From Bin127 sp034423055 (GTDB lineage: Bacteria > Chloroflexota > Dehalococcoidia > Lucifugimonadales > Lucifugimonadaceae), in the NCBI GenBank assembly GCA_034423055.1, contig DAOUJE010000051.1, forward strand, positions 1 to 64,000: DNA of 64,000 bases, given 5' to 3'. The translations under genes and the position numbers were made by a program. Positions 51,138 to 60,361 of the stretch are shown here, piece after piece. Every line of letters begins with the position of its first letter. Positions within the stretch are counted from its first letter, which is position 1. The notes beneath the pieces are model-generated. The model was not told where the DNA came from. It searched no databases and saw only the letters and a list, made by a program, of their open reading frames with translations.

Positions 51138-52457
51138 ATGTCGCTACCTGTAATAGCCATAGTTGGGCGCCCGAATGTTGGGAAGTCGACGCTGTTCAAT
51201 CGGATAGCGGGTAGCCGGATCGCGATTGTCAGCGAGACGCCGGGGACCACTAGGGATCGCTTGTCAGTAGATGCCGAGTGGTTCGGTCGGCGGTTCATGT
51301 TGATCGATACGGCTGGTATCGAGGATCAGCCGTCGGCTGAGATTCAACTTTGGGATGAGGTTCGGATTCAGACCGAGCGGGCGATCGAGACAGCGGACGC
51401 AGTGATATTGCTGGTAGATTCTGCGGATGGGGTTACGGCGTCAGACTTTGACGCTGCGGATCTGCTCCGACGGGCGCAAAAACCGTATGCTCTTGCCGCG
51501 AACAAGACGGACAACACGACGCGGATGGCGGAGCTGTACACCTTTTCGGCGCTGGGCATGGGGGAAGCGATCCCGATCAGCGCCTATCACGACATCGGAA
51601 TTACCGAGTTGATGGATACGGTTCTGAGGCATGTCGACGATCAGTTCGAGGACGAGATGCCAGACGATGTCATTCGAGTTGCGATTGCGGGGCGACCGAA
51701 TGTCGGCAAATCGGCGATCTTCAATGCGTTGACAGGTGAGGAACGATCCATCGTAAGCCCGGTGCCGGGAACGACGCGGGACACAGTGGATGCAGTCTAC
51801 GAGTACAAAGACAGTCACATGATGTTTTTGGACACGGCAGGACTACGCCGGCGTGGCAAGACTGAGCAGGGGATCGAAAAGTTCAGTGCGATCCGGACGA
51901 TAGGTGCGATTGAACGATCTGATGTGACGGTTATCGTCCTTGATGCGACAGAGTTCGTTACGGCGCAGGATACGCACATAGGCGGTTTCGCTCAGGATGC
52001 GTACAAAGCGGGGGTGGTAGTCGTGAACAAGTGGGACCTGCGGGGAGAGGTGGACACGACGTTTGAAGAGGCGGTGGTGGAGATTCGCGACCGTTTCAAG
52101 TTCATTCCAGACGCGCCGATGCTTTTCACGTCGGCGTTGACTGGACGCGGTATCAGGGCGATCCCGGACGCAGTTAGGCGAACGTTTTCTCAATTCATCA
52201 AGCGGGTCGACGAGGGTGAGCTTTCCCGTACGCTTTACGCGGCACTAGGTGATCGTCCGTTGCCAGCTAAGGGACGTCGGCGTCCACGGATATCGGGCAT
52301 CGAGCAAGTTTCGGTACGCCCCCCGACATTCGTGATAACCTGCAAAAACCCTGAATCGTTGCATTTCTCGTACAAACGGTACTTGGAGAACCGGTTGCGG
52401 GAATCGTTTGGATTCAAGGGTTCGCCCATCAGGATTTTTTATCGTGGCGGCAATTGA
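51138..52457 (+). CDS. der: Ribosome biogenesis GTPase Der (EngA)
   Basis: 439 residues from ATG 51138; the frame is open upstream to 51048, but the GTPase starts directly at MSLPVIAIVGRPNVGKST. Two tandem G domains: GRPNVGKST...DTAG and GRPNVGKSA...LDTAGLRRRGK with NKWDL as G4 of the second; the C-terminal KH-like domain (NPESLHFSYKRYLENRLRES) follows. Required for 50S subunit maturation. Six bp before plsY. Confidence 0.96.
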   Translation: MSLPVIAIVGRPNVGKSTLFNRIAGSRIAIVSETPGTTRDRLSVDAEWFGRRFMLIDTAGIEDQPSAEIQLWDEVRIQTERAIETADAVILLVDSADGVTASDFDAADLLRRAQKPYALAANKTDNTTRMAELYTFSALGMGEAIPISAYHDIGITELMDTVLRHVDDQFEDEMPDDVIRVAIAGRPNVGKSAIFNALTGEERSIVSPVPGTTRDTVDAVYEYKDSHMMFLDTAGLRRRGKTEQGIEKFSAIRTIGAIERSDVTVIVLDATEFVTAQDTHIGGFAQDAYKAGVVVVNKWDLRGEVDTTFEEAVVEIRDRFKFIPDAPMLFTSALTGRGIRAIPDAVRRTFSQFIKRVDEGELSRTLYAALGDRPLPAKGRRRPRISGIEQVSVRPPTFVITCKNPESLHFSYKRYLENRLRESFGFKGSPIRIFYRGGN

Positions 52458-52463
52458 GGTGAA

Positions 52464-53132
52464 ATGAACGAACTGTTGGCGTGGGTGCTGATTGCGCCTG
52501 CAGCATACCTCATCGGCTCGATACCGGTGGGCCTCATCGTTTGCCGTATATGGGGAGGCGTTGATCCGCGCGAGCATGGCAGCGGTTCGATGGGCGCAAC
52601 TAACGTTTTGCGAACCGTTGGGAAAAAAGCTGCCGCGTTGGTGTTGGCGGTGGATTTCGGTAAGGGCGTATTGGTGATCGGGTTGACGTTGGTGCTTACC
52701 CCGGGAGAGTATCTGCTACAGGCGGTGGCGGGACTTCTCGTAATTGCGGGGCATACTTGGCCGGTCTTCGCGGGGTTCAAAGGTGGTAAAGGTATCGCTA
52801 CTGGCTGGGGAGCGATACTGGTGCTCTCTCCTATCGCAGCTGTGCTCACTTTGATCGGCTTGGCGATTGCGTTGCTGACTCGTTACGTTTCGCTCGGCTC
52901 GATGATTGGCGCGTCACTAGGCGTGGGCGGATTGGTAGTGTTATCGGTGGTCGATGTTCCCGTTGATTTGTTGAATGCGCCAATCGAGTATCTTGCGTTT
53001 GCGATTCCCTCGGTAGTGTTGGTCTTATTCAGCCATCGTGAAAACATGACCCGGTTGCTCAAAGGGACCGAGAACCGTCTTGACGTAGACGCGTCGGAGA
53101 GCGGGTCCGCGTCGGGTGGTCAGGGAGCCTGA
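52464..53132 (+). CDS. plsY: Glycerol-3-phosphate acyltransferase PlsY
   Basis: 222 residues, membrane protein. Signature loops: YLIGSIPVGLIVCR, SGSMGATNVLRTVGKKAA, FKGGKGIATGWGA and LFSHRENMTRLLKGTE. Transfers acyl from acyl phosphate to glycerol-3-phosphate, the first step of phospholipid synthesis. GAGGTGAAATG gives the start. The 3' end overlaps gpsA, whose product makes the substrate. Confidence 0.95.
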   Translation: MNELLAWVLIAPAAYLIGSIPVGLIVCRIWGGVDPREHGSGSMGATNVLRTVGKKAAALVLAVDFGKGVLVIGLTLVLTPGEYLLQAVAGLLVIAGHTWPVFAGFKGGKGIATGWGAILVLSPIAAVLTLIGLAIALLTRYVSLGSMIGASLGVGGLVVLSVVDVPVDLLNAPIEYLAFAIPSVVLVLFSHRENMTRLLKGTENRLDVDASESGSASGGQGA

Positions 53133-54156
53133 TCCGATATCGGCGATCGGGATCATAGGTGCTGGCTCTTGGGGCACGGCTCTGGCTGTGCTTTTGGCGA
53201 TTCAGGGGAACGAGACTCGACTTTTGGCGCGGGACGCGGATCGCGCCGCTGAGTTAGATGCCGATCGCGAGAACAGACGGTATCTGGAAGGGATGGCATT
53301 CCCTGATGCGATGTCTGTGCATCATGAACCGCGGCTTGCGTTGTCGGGTGTTGATTGCGTGATCATCGCGGTTCCTTCAGTTGCAATGCGGGAAGTTATT
53401 GAGGCTCATGTTAGTGAAATCGCGCCAGACACGATCGTAGTAAGTGCTACAAAGGGGCTTGAGATTGAGAGCGGGAAGCGGATGAGTGAGGTCATTGCTG
53501 AAGACATTTCAGCTTGCCACTCGGTTACGGTCGATGACGCGATGGGTAATATCTGCGCGTTGTCGGGACCTAATCTTTCGGTTGAGATGGCGATTGGTTT
53601 ACCGGCGCTTGCGACAGCGGCGTCGGTTTCGATTGCGACGGCTGAGCGAGTTCAGACGATGACCAGCGGAGAGCGTCTACGCGTTTACGCATCGGACGAC
53701 ATCATCGGCGTCGAGTTGGGTGGAACGCTGAAGAACATCATCGCGATTGGTGCGGGATTCATTGATGCGTCGGGGCTGGGATCGAATCTGAAGGCGGCGT
53801 ATGTAACCCGAGGGCTGCACGAGATAACGCAGTTGGGATTGGCTCTCGGTGCGAAGCCTTCAACGTTTGCCGGCTTGAGTGGAATCGGCGACATGCTTGC
53901 GACTTGCTACAGCCCGTTGAGCAGGAACTATCGACTGGGCACACGGCTGGCGGAAGGGGATAGTGTCGAGGAGGCGTTGGAGTATCTGGGTCAGACCGCG
54001 GAGGGAGTGCCGACGACGCGCGCTACGTTGCGGATAGCGCGGCAGTTGGGGGTTGAGATGCCGATCACGGAGACGGCGCACAAAGTTATGTTCGAGGGAG
54101 TTCCGCCGACGGAAGCGATGGGGGATTTGATGCGTCGGGAGTTGCAGAGGGAGTGA
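53116..54156 (+). CDS. gpsA: Glycerol-3-phosphate dehydrogenase [NAD(P)+]
   Basis: 346 residues from a GTG overlapping plsY by 17 bases. NAD-binding IGIIGAGSWGTALAVLLA, VSATKGLE, SGPNLSVEMAIGLP, catalytic-lysine segment GGTLKNIIAIGAG and GLSGIGDMLATCYSPLSRN. Reduces dihydroxyacetone phosphate to glycerol-3-phosphate for PlsY; the two-gene overlap fits a shared lipid role. Confidence 0.95.
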   Translation: MVREPDPISAIGIIGAGSWGTALAVLLAIQGNETRLLARDADRAAELDADRENRRYLEGMAFPDAMSVHHEPRLALSGVDCVIIAVPSVAMREVIEAHVSEIAPDTIVVSATKGLEIESGKRMSEVIAEDISACHSVTVDDAMGNICALSGPNLSVEMAIGLPALATAASVSIATAERVQTMTSGERLRVYASDDIIGVELGGTLKNIIAIGAGFIDASGLGSNLKAAYVTRGLHEITQLGLALGAKPSTFAGLSGIGDMLATCYSPLSRNYRLGTRLAEGDSVEEALEYLGQTAEGVPTTRATLRIARQLGVEMPITETAHKVMFEGVPPTEAMGDLMRRELQRE

Positions 54157-54236
54157 AAGTTGTTGCTGTTTCGATTGTTGTAGCATGACATCAAACCAGG
54201 GTTGAGAGAACCAAATCAAGAAACGGTTTTATCGTC

Positions 54237-54446
54237 ATGAAAACGCCTGCTCAACACACAGTGCCAGATCACGAACCTACGTCGATCGAAAATTTGCGCG
54301 AGCTTATTGAACTTTCGCGGCAAGTCTCGCAAATCCCCAAAGAGGAACTTTGGGAGTGGGCGGAATCGCCGGAAGGCATCAAAGCGATGGTCGAATTACT
54401 GGCGGGGACATATGGCGACGCGCTCAAAGAACTCGAAAAACACTGA
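54237..54446 (+). CDS. Small helical protein, possible antitoxin partner of the Fic gene
   Basis: 69 residues, mainly helical and acidic (SIENLRELIELSRQV, AESPEGIKAMVELLAGTYGD). It is 75 bp upstream of the Fic gene on the same strand. Size and location fit an antitoxin, but there is no recognisable DNA-binding or Fic-inhibitory motif, so this is a guess from context. Confidence 0.5.
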   Translation: MKTPAQHTVPDHEPTSIENLRELIELSRQVSQIPKEELWEWAESPEGIKAMVELLAGTYGDALKELEKH

Positions 54447-54521
54447 TTTAGGCTCTTCCGAAGCTTAAGATTCGACTTAGCCCTAAGTTGGGGTTGCTTT
54501 TTGCGTGAGGCTTGAAGCGCT

Positions 54522-55118
54522 GTGTACTCAAAGAGAATCGAAGACGTATGGTACCCGACCTCATATTACGTTGAAACAGTCGTCACGAGCTTGGTACCAG
54601 TCCTTTTTCCGTCATACGACATTGCGGAACCTGATTTTCAGTTTCTAGGTGGACAACAGGGCCGAGGGTTGCTCGCTTCGTCTCTCGCCCGACCGGTACC
54701 ATACTTTGGTCGCGACCGATATCCGACAATCGCTGAAAAAGCTGCAGCGATTATGTGGTCGATAACGTTGAATCATCCGTTCAACGACGGCAACAAACGC
54801 GCGGCGCTTGCCACCGCATTCGCTTTTATCGCGAACAATGGCCACATGGTATTAGTTCACCAAGACGAAGCCGTTGAAATGTGCCTTCGTGTTGCAGCGA
54901 ACACACCAGGTTATACAGAAGAGTTCATCGCGGCTTGGATGCGCGGGCACATGCTTTCTATGGAAGAACCTCACGAATACAATGCACCCGTACATGATTT
55001 GGCATCTCTTGCTGATCAACCAATCGCACTTCTGTGGGATGCCCTCGATGACGAACAGCAGGCTGCTTGGATATCGTTCTATCGGGCAATGTCTTCATTG
55101 CGAATCGACACTGGATGA
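54522..55118 (+). CDS. Fic/Doc-family protein
   Basis: 198 residues from a GTG. The Fic motif is NHPFNDGNKRAALATAF, close to HxFx(D/E)GNxR, so an intact nucleotidyl- or phosphotransferase site is predicted. Upstream VPYFGRDRYPTIAEKAAAIMW matches the Doc/death-on-curing helix. AMP or phosphate transfer to a host target is expected. Length exceeds that of Doc (about 125) by a C-terminal helical part. Confidence 0.82.
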   Translation: MYSKRIEDVWYPTSYYVETVVTSLVPVLFPSYDIAEPDFQFLGGQQGRGLLASSLARPVPYFGRDRYPTIAEKAAAIMWSITLNHPFNDGNKRAALATAFAFIANNGHMVLVHQDEAVEMCLRVAANTPGYTEEFIAAWMRGHMLSMEEPHEYNAPVHDLASLADQPIALLWDALDDEQQAAWISFYRAMSSLRIDTG

Positions 55119-55226
55119 TAGAGATAAATCATCCTCAACCGACGGCCAAGGATCAACCCCAGACCGCCAGCGTCGGGTTAAAGACTGACCCGGAAAAGCG
55201 GATCCAAACAGGTCGATGCTCGACCA

Positions 55227-56168
55227 TCAATGAACCCGCAATTGCCTCAACCTCGGGTCGAACCAGTCGCGGAGCCAGTCGCCTAGGAAGTTGAAGCCCA
55301 TGACGACGAGGAAGATGGCTACGCCTGGGAGAGTGGCTATCCACCATGCGCGGGAGAGGTGCTGACGGCCGTCGGAGGCCATGATGCCCCATGCGGGGGT
55401 GTCGGGTGGGACGCCGACACCGAGGAAGCTGAGTGTCGATTCGGTGAGGATAAGGGAGCCGACTCGGAGGCTGCCGATGACTAGGACGCTACCGACGACG
55501 CCGGGGAGGATGTGTCGGAATAGGATGCGGGCTTGCGAAGCGCCTTGGATGCGAGCGTAGCTGACGTAATCGGACTCTCTGAGAGTGAGGGTTTCGGCGC
55601 GGACTACGCGAGCAAAGTTGTCCCATCCGAAGAGGATCAGTAGGACGATGATGAGTTCGAGGCTCTGTCCGAAAACGACGACGACGACAAGTGCGACGAG
55701 TAGGAATGGCATTGCGAGGGTGAAGTCTACGGCTCGCATAGCGACTTGGTCTACCCATCCGCCGCGGTAACCGGCGACTAGTCCGATGACGGTGCCTCCG
55801 ATTCCGCCGGCAAGTATCACGGCGGTAGAGATGATGGTGGAGACACGTGCACCGTGGATAAGCCGGCTCAATATGTCACGGCCTTGGTGGTCCGTTCCTA
55901 ACGGGTATTCCCAATTCCTACCTTCCTGCCAAATGGGAGGAGTTTGGGATGCCCGCAAATTGCCACGCAATGGATCATGCGGCGAAAGTTGCTCGGCGAA
56001 GAGCGCACAGACGATCATCAGGACAAGGATAGCGAAAGGAATTACCGGGTATCGCCGGAACCACGACCAACCGATCCGGAGTGTACGCAGTACCGGGTTG
56101 CGCGGCAACGTGTCATCAAGCGGCGAGGGGACGTATGTTGCTTCGATGGTCATTGCGGGCCAGAGCAT
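55227..56168 (-). CDS. Peptide/nickel-type ABC transporter permease (DppC-like), second operon
   Basis: 313 residues. GTDHQGRDILSRLIHGARVST and the EAA loop VSYARIQGASQARILFRHILPG mark DppC. The start codon overlaps the upstream DppB stop (TGATG), so the two permeases are translated together. No ATPase gene in the operon; the ATPases must be supplied from elsewhere. Confidence 0.9.
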   Translation of the reverse strand: MLWPAMTIEATYVPSPLDDTLPRNPVLRTLRIGWSWFRRYPVIPFAILVLMIVCALFAEQLSPHDPLRGNLRASQTPPIWQEGRNWEYPLGTDHQGRDILSRLIHGARVSTIISTAVILAGGIGGTVIGLVAGYRGGWVDQVAMRAVDFTLAMPFLLVALVVVVVFGQSLELIIVLLILFGWDNFARVVRAETLTLRESDYVSYARIQGASQARILFRHILPGVVGSVLVIGSLRVGSLILTESTLSFLGVGVPPDTPAWGIMASDGRQHLSRAWWIATLPGVAIFLVVMGFNFLGDWLRDWFDPRLRQLRVH

Positions 56169-57085
56169 CAGTCCAGCCGGATGCGAGGATCAAGTTGCGC
56201 GTATAGCAGATCGACAACTAGGTTGAGGAGTATGTAGAACGACGAGAAGAGAATGACTATGGCGCTGAGTACCGGGAAGTCGTTGTTTTTGATGGATTGG
56301 ACCGCGAGTCTACCGACGCCAGGCCATGCGAAGACGGTCTCGACGACAACGGTACCGGTCAGGAATGCAGCAAAGATGAGTGCAGCGACGGTCAACGGTG
56401 GGATGATGGCGTTGCGGAATCCGTGGACCCAGACGATCTTGCCGAAGGACACCCCTTTTGCCCTTGCAAGTTTGATGTATTCGCTGTCCAAGACGTTGAG
56501 CATGGCACCTCGGGTTATGCGCATGAGTCCGGCCGCTGGTAACCAACCCAACGCTATGGACGGCATGATGAAATGATTCCATCCTTCGTTTCGGCTCGAC
56601 GGCAACCATCCGAGTTGGGCTGAGAAGATCAGGATCATCATTATCCCGATCCAGAAAACGGGCACGGACTGGCCTAGCAGGGCAAATCCGCGTACGCCAT
56701 AGTCGACTATCGAGCCTCGATTCACTGCGGAGATTACACCCATCGGGACGCCGATCAGAATGGCGACGCCAAATGCGACGCCACCGAGCTGCAACGTGTT
56801 GGGCACGCGTTCTCGAACTAACCGAATGCTGGGCACATCGTAGTAGAGCGATTCGCCGAAGTCGCCACGCAATGTGTCCCAAAGCCACACTCCGTATTGG
56901 ACGTATAGAGGCTTGTCGAGCCCCATGCGCTCACCCCAAGCGTCCCATGCCTCGGGCGTAGCGTATTCGTCAAGATATATGTTGCGAGGATCGCCAGCGG
57001 CGCGCGATAAGCCGAAGACGACGATCGTAATCAGCAATACGATCGCCACCCCGAAGGCTAGACGGTTAACGATGATTCGCCACAT
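56168..57085 (-). CDS. Peptide/nickel-type ABC transporter permease (DppB-like), second operon
   Basis: 305 residues. N-terminal helix LAFGVAIVLLITIVVFGLSR; RMGLDKPLYVQYGVWLWDTLRGDFGE; EAA loop KLARAKGVSFGKIVWVHGFR; ending QLDPRIRLD. Six helices. Forms the translocation path with the DppC partner. Confidence 0.9.
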   Translation of the reverse strand: MWRIIVNRLAFGVAIVLLITIVVFGLSRAAGDPRNIYLDEYATPEAWDAWGERMGLDKPLYVQYGVWLWDTLRGDFGESLYYDVPSIRLVRERVPNTLQLGGVAFGVAILIGVPMGVISAVNRGSIVDYGVRGFALLGQSVPVFWIGIMMILIFSAQLGWLPSSRNEGWNHFIMPSIALGWLPAAGLMRITRGAMLNVLDSEYIKLARAKGVSFGKIVWVHGFRNAIIPPLTVAALIFAAFLTGTVVVETVFAWPGVGRLAVQSIKNNDFPVLSAIVILFSSFYILLNLVVDLLYAQLDPRIRLD

Positions 57086-57183
57086 GACCGGTGTTCAGAA
57101 GTCGTTGAGGCTCCTGTCCTCTGTTCGACGTGCGGTAGAAATCTGTTTTCTGGAGCCCAAAATCCGATGAAGGATGGCCACCG

Positions 57184-57215
57184 TGTGTCGGCCAGCCAAT
57201 TGGCTGGTCGACACA
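57184..57215 (-). terminator. Strong hairpin after the second binding-protein gene
   Basis: TGTGTCGGCCAGCC-AATT-GGCTGGTCGACACA pairs over 14 bp with one G-T/A-C type mismatch, beginning 12 nt after the stop codon of the binding protein. Like the 23083 hairpin it separates an abundant binding protein from its permeases; attenuation or mRNA stabilisation is inferred. Confidence 0.6.
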
Positions 57216-57226
57216 ATTTCTCGTTT

Positions 57227-59209
57227 CTACCTGAGAACGATTGTCTCTGGGGAGTTGAATCCGCCGAATGTTTCCGTGTACGGCATCCATTCAACGATCT
57301 CCGGCGAGACTGCATACAACTGGCTTTGTCGCACCATCGACATTACCAACGAAGTCTCGGCGAGCCAGTCGGTAAGGAAGATGTTGTTCTCGATGCGTTT
57401 CTGGGCGTCGGTCTCAACCAGGTTTGCCCAATAGGTCTTCTCCAAGATGTCGTTGGGCAGTTCTATTCCGCGGTTGGCACCGCCTTTGGCAGCGGTCATC
57501 AGGCGTCCCTTGGGTTCGTCGAAGTAGCCCAAGTTCATGTGGTGGTACAGCGGGATGTCGATCGTTCGTCCGATGAGCGTCGGACGGCGTCCCGAATACG
57601 CGGTCGCCTCGATTTCGACGTTCAGGTTCAGGTTTGCGGCCCATTGCAACACGGCTGCCTCTGCGATGTCGAATGGGAGCGAACCGGAGTCGGGGGTCAA
57701 CCACACTGGCATCGTGAAGCCTTCCTCAACTCCCGCTTCGGCCATCAAAGCTCGCGCACCTTCAGGATCGAACGGGACTTCCCACTCGGCTTTCCAGAGC
57801 GGGTCGTTGCTGGTGAACCCGGTGAAGGTGAAGTGTGGCGGATATAGACCTTGACCAATAACTTCGTTAATGGCTACGCGGTCAACCGCCATGCTCAACG
57901 CTCGGCGGAATTTGTTTCCGCGTTCCATCGAATCCGGATCGTTTGGGTCGCTGATCCAAGGGTGATCGGCGTCAGGTTTCCAGCCTTCCCTCGGAAACTC
58001 TGTTGAAGGGTCTACCGGGTCAGAGGTCTGCCAGAAGTTACCGCCCATATAGATATGCAACGTCTGGCCTTCACCTAGGGGTTGAACTCTGGAACCTTCG
58101 ACTTGGCCTGTAGCTTCAAGCACGAACTGTGCGGACATGACCGATATGTGAACCTCGCCATTGACGAACGCCGCGACGCGTGTCGCAGGTTCGGGGATGG
58201 CGACCATCCGGATTGCTTTGATCGACGGCACCTTTCGATAGTGCTCAGTTACTGCTTCGAACTCAATGAAGTTGTCGGCTTCGCCTTCGATCATCATGAA
58301 CGGGCCTTGTCCAATCTTCCTGCCACCAGTTTCCTTGCCGAGTTCATCAATGGCGCGTTTTGAAGTTGCGGTCAAAGTGTTGCGCCAGACATTTGAAGTC
58401 TCAAGTAACCACACCGGGCTTAGAGTGGCGCCTTCCTTGACGTGCATGATGACCGTGTTGTCGTCAATCGCTTCCCACGAGCCTTGGTATTCGCCGACAA
58501 AACCAGAGCGTGAGTTTGTGTTGCCTTCGCGTAGGGCATCGTTGAACGACCAAGCTACATCTTCGGCCGACAACTCACCCCAGCCGTGGTGGAACTGCAC
58601 CCCATCGCGGATGTTGAAGGTGATTGATCTTCCATCTTCGGCCACCCTCCAACCATTGGCAATGCTGATCGCTGGGTTGAATGCACCGCGTTGAGGAATC
58701 GGCGCTGGGTCAGCGAAGATGATGGCATCCGCCACACCGATGTTGTCGCTGGTGTAGTCGTCATACGGCGAACTGGTAAACCAACCAGCTCCGATGTCGG
58801 GCGATACGACGACCAATGTGCCTGATTGCGTCGTCGGCGCTTCGACCACTGCGGTCGCGGCGGCTTCGACTGCTGCACCGGCGCCTGCGCCGTATGCTTC
58901 GGCGGTAGCAGTTACGACTACTTCTACCTCAACCTCGCGAGTGACCTCGACCTCAACTTCGACCTCTTTCTCAACTACCTTCTCGACTGCAACCTCTTTT
59001 TCGACGACAACGGTCTGGATCACCGTGTCACCGGCTACCTCAACTTGCTTCTCGACGACGACTGTCTGGACAACGTCGCGTTCGACGACCTTTTCGACCT
59101 CAACAGTCTGGACAACGATCGTTTCGCTGCCGCAGGCGAACACCACGGCCGCCAGCACGAGTGCTAAGCCCAGGGCCGCGCCTGACGTTGATAACCATAT
59201 TCTTCGCAT
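57227..59209 (-). CDS. Family 5 solute-binding lipoprotein, second operon
   Basis: 660 residues. AGGAGGGG lies ten nt before the ATG. The signal peptide ends at lipobox VFAC (23-26). A Val/Glu/Thr-rich low-complexity segment (about 30-105, with VVEKEVAVEKVV repeats) tethers the binding domain, a style typical of Chloroflexota. Family landmarks: YDDYTSDNIGVADAIIFADP, GVQFHHGWGELSAEDVAWSFNDAL, RALSMAVDRVAINEVIGQG and EAGVEEGFTMPVWL. Ligand not determinable; peptides or other organics. Confidence 0.9.
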   Translation of the reverse strand: MRRIWLSTSGAALGLALVLAAVVFACGSETIVVQTVEVEKVVERDVVQTVVVEKQVEVAGDTVIQTVVVEKEVAVEKVVEKEVEVEVEVTREVEVEVVVTATAEAYGAGAGAAVEAAATAVVEAPTTQSGTLVVVSPDIGAGWFTSSPYDDYTSDNIGVADAIIFADPAPIPQRGAFNPAISIANGWRVAEDGRSITFNIRDGVQFHHGWGELSAEDVAWSFNDALREGNTNSRSGFVGEYQGSWEAIDDNTVIMHVKEGATLSPVWLLETSNVWRNTLTATSKRAIDELGKETGGRKIGQGPFMMIEGEADNFIEFEAVTEHYRKVPSIKAIRMVAIPEPATRVAAFVNGEVHISVMSAQFVLEATGQVEGSRVQPLGEGQTLHIYMGGNFWQTSDPVDPSTEFPREGWKPDADHPWISDPNDPDSMERGNKFRRALSMAVDRVAINEVIGQGLYPPHFTFTGFTSNDPLWKAEWEVPFDPEGARALMAEAGVEEGFTMPVWLTPDSGSLPFDIAEAAVLQWAANLNLNVEIEATAYSGRRPTLIGRTIDIPLYHHMNLGYFDEPKGRLMTAAKGGANRGIELPNDILEKTYWANLVETDAQKRIENNIFLTDWLAETSLVMSMVRQSQLYAVSPEIVEWMPYTETFGGFNSPETIVLR

Positions 59210-59585
59210 GATGTCCCCTCCTAGGAGCGCTTCTGCGTGATTCCTTTTGGTGTGGTTCTACTTGATTGAAATTGGCAAGTTCTCAAACAGGTTAACTCAT
59301 TACGGCTTGAGGTACCAGTTCGGGTCTTCAAGCGCTTCGTATACGATACCGCCTTCGATGTTTGCCGTCATTCGTCGCCAGAGTTCCATGCTTGCGCCAT
59401 CGGTACTGATCAAGATTGCTTTTTCTTTGCGGGGCCGGGGCGAAGGTTCATGGTTTAGTTTCCTAGCGCGTACGCGCGACTCGAATGCCGAGGCGCGGAT
59501 GCATGATAGCACGATTCGCTAGTGAACGCACACGCGGAACTGGATTCGGGTATAGCAGCGTGTTTCGACGACGATAGTCAACGTT
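59210..59585. other. Spacer upstream of the second transporter operon
   Basis: A minus-strand frame ends with ELWRRMTANIEGGIVYEALEDPNWYLKP (59300-59386 or further back). It looks like a decayed C-terminal coding segment of an extracellular-protein gene, but the start and family are unclear. No promoter pair could be fixed. Otherwise nothing seen. Confidence 0.3.
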
Positions 59586-60347
59586 CTAACGCAGCATTTG
59601 TGCAGTTATCGACATCGCGGCGATCGCCGCGGTTTCGGTTCGGAGAATTCGGCGTCCCAGGCTCGCGATAATCGCTCCAGTTTCAGTTGCACACTGCGCC
59701 TCCTCGGATGAGAACCCGCCAATCGGACCGAATACTAATGCAAGCTTGACGGGTGGTTGAGCCTCGGCGCGAAGTGTTGCGAGGAGATCGGCCAACATCG
59801 GTTCGCGCGCAGCTTCCCACAGCAATATTAAGGTCGCACCATCATCGCGAAATCGCTCCAACACCGAATTCATGGGTTGCGGATCAGTGATTGAGGGGAC
59901 ACACACTCTTCCGGATAGCTCGGTGGACTCTTTCACGATGCGATTCCACCTCGCCATTCGATTCTTGCCGATGCTCGAATCGGACTTGAGTGTGCGATCG
60001 GTGATGACGGGTAGGAAGTCGCTGGCACCGAGTTCGGTGCATTTCGCCAGTGCCAACTCGTAGCGCTGTGGGCGCGTCAACGCCATAACCATGTGGACGT
60101 GAGTCTTCATTTCGACGTTGGGTTCGGTGACCTCCAACAGTCTCACGCTCACTGATGGCGAATCGCGTTCGATGGCTTCTAACTGGGCAGTCCATTCGCG
60201 TCCGTCGCCGGTGAATATAGCGATCTTCTCGCCTGCGTGTAGACGCAAGACGTTGCGAATTTGATGCGAAGTGTTTTCGGGTAACGATGTTTGGTTACCA
60301 ATGTGGAGCGAAGTCGTTGATGACGGCTCAATGTGAAATCGGTGCAT
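59586..60347 (-). CDS. rsmE: 16S rRNA (uracil1498-N3)-methyltransferase RsmE
   Basis: 253 residues from ATG 60347 (MHRFHIEP; the frame is open to 60398, inside prmA). An N-terminal PUA-like domain (HQIRNVLRLHAGEKIAIFTG) and a SPOUT methyltransferase with the knot-like C-terminus VFGPIGGFSSEEAQCATETGAIIASLGRRILRTETA. Modifies U1498 of 16S rRNA. It starts just downstream of prmA, continuing the hrcA-dnaJ-prmA-rsmE order. Confidence 0.93.
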   Translation of the reverse strand: MHRFHIEPSSTTSLHIGNQTSLPENTSHQIRNVLRLHAGEKIAIFTGDGREWTAQLEAIERDSPSVSVRLLEVTEPNVEMKTHVHMVMALTRPQRYELALAKCTELGASDFLPVITDRTLKSDSSIGKNRMARWNRIVKESTELSGRVCVPSITDPQPMNSVLERFRDDGATLILLWEAAREPMLADLLATLRAEAQPPVKLALVFGPIGGFSSEEAQCATETGAIIASLGRRILRTETAAIAAMSITAQMLR

Positions 60348-60361
60348 GGCTAGGGTTTTGT

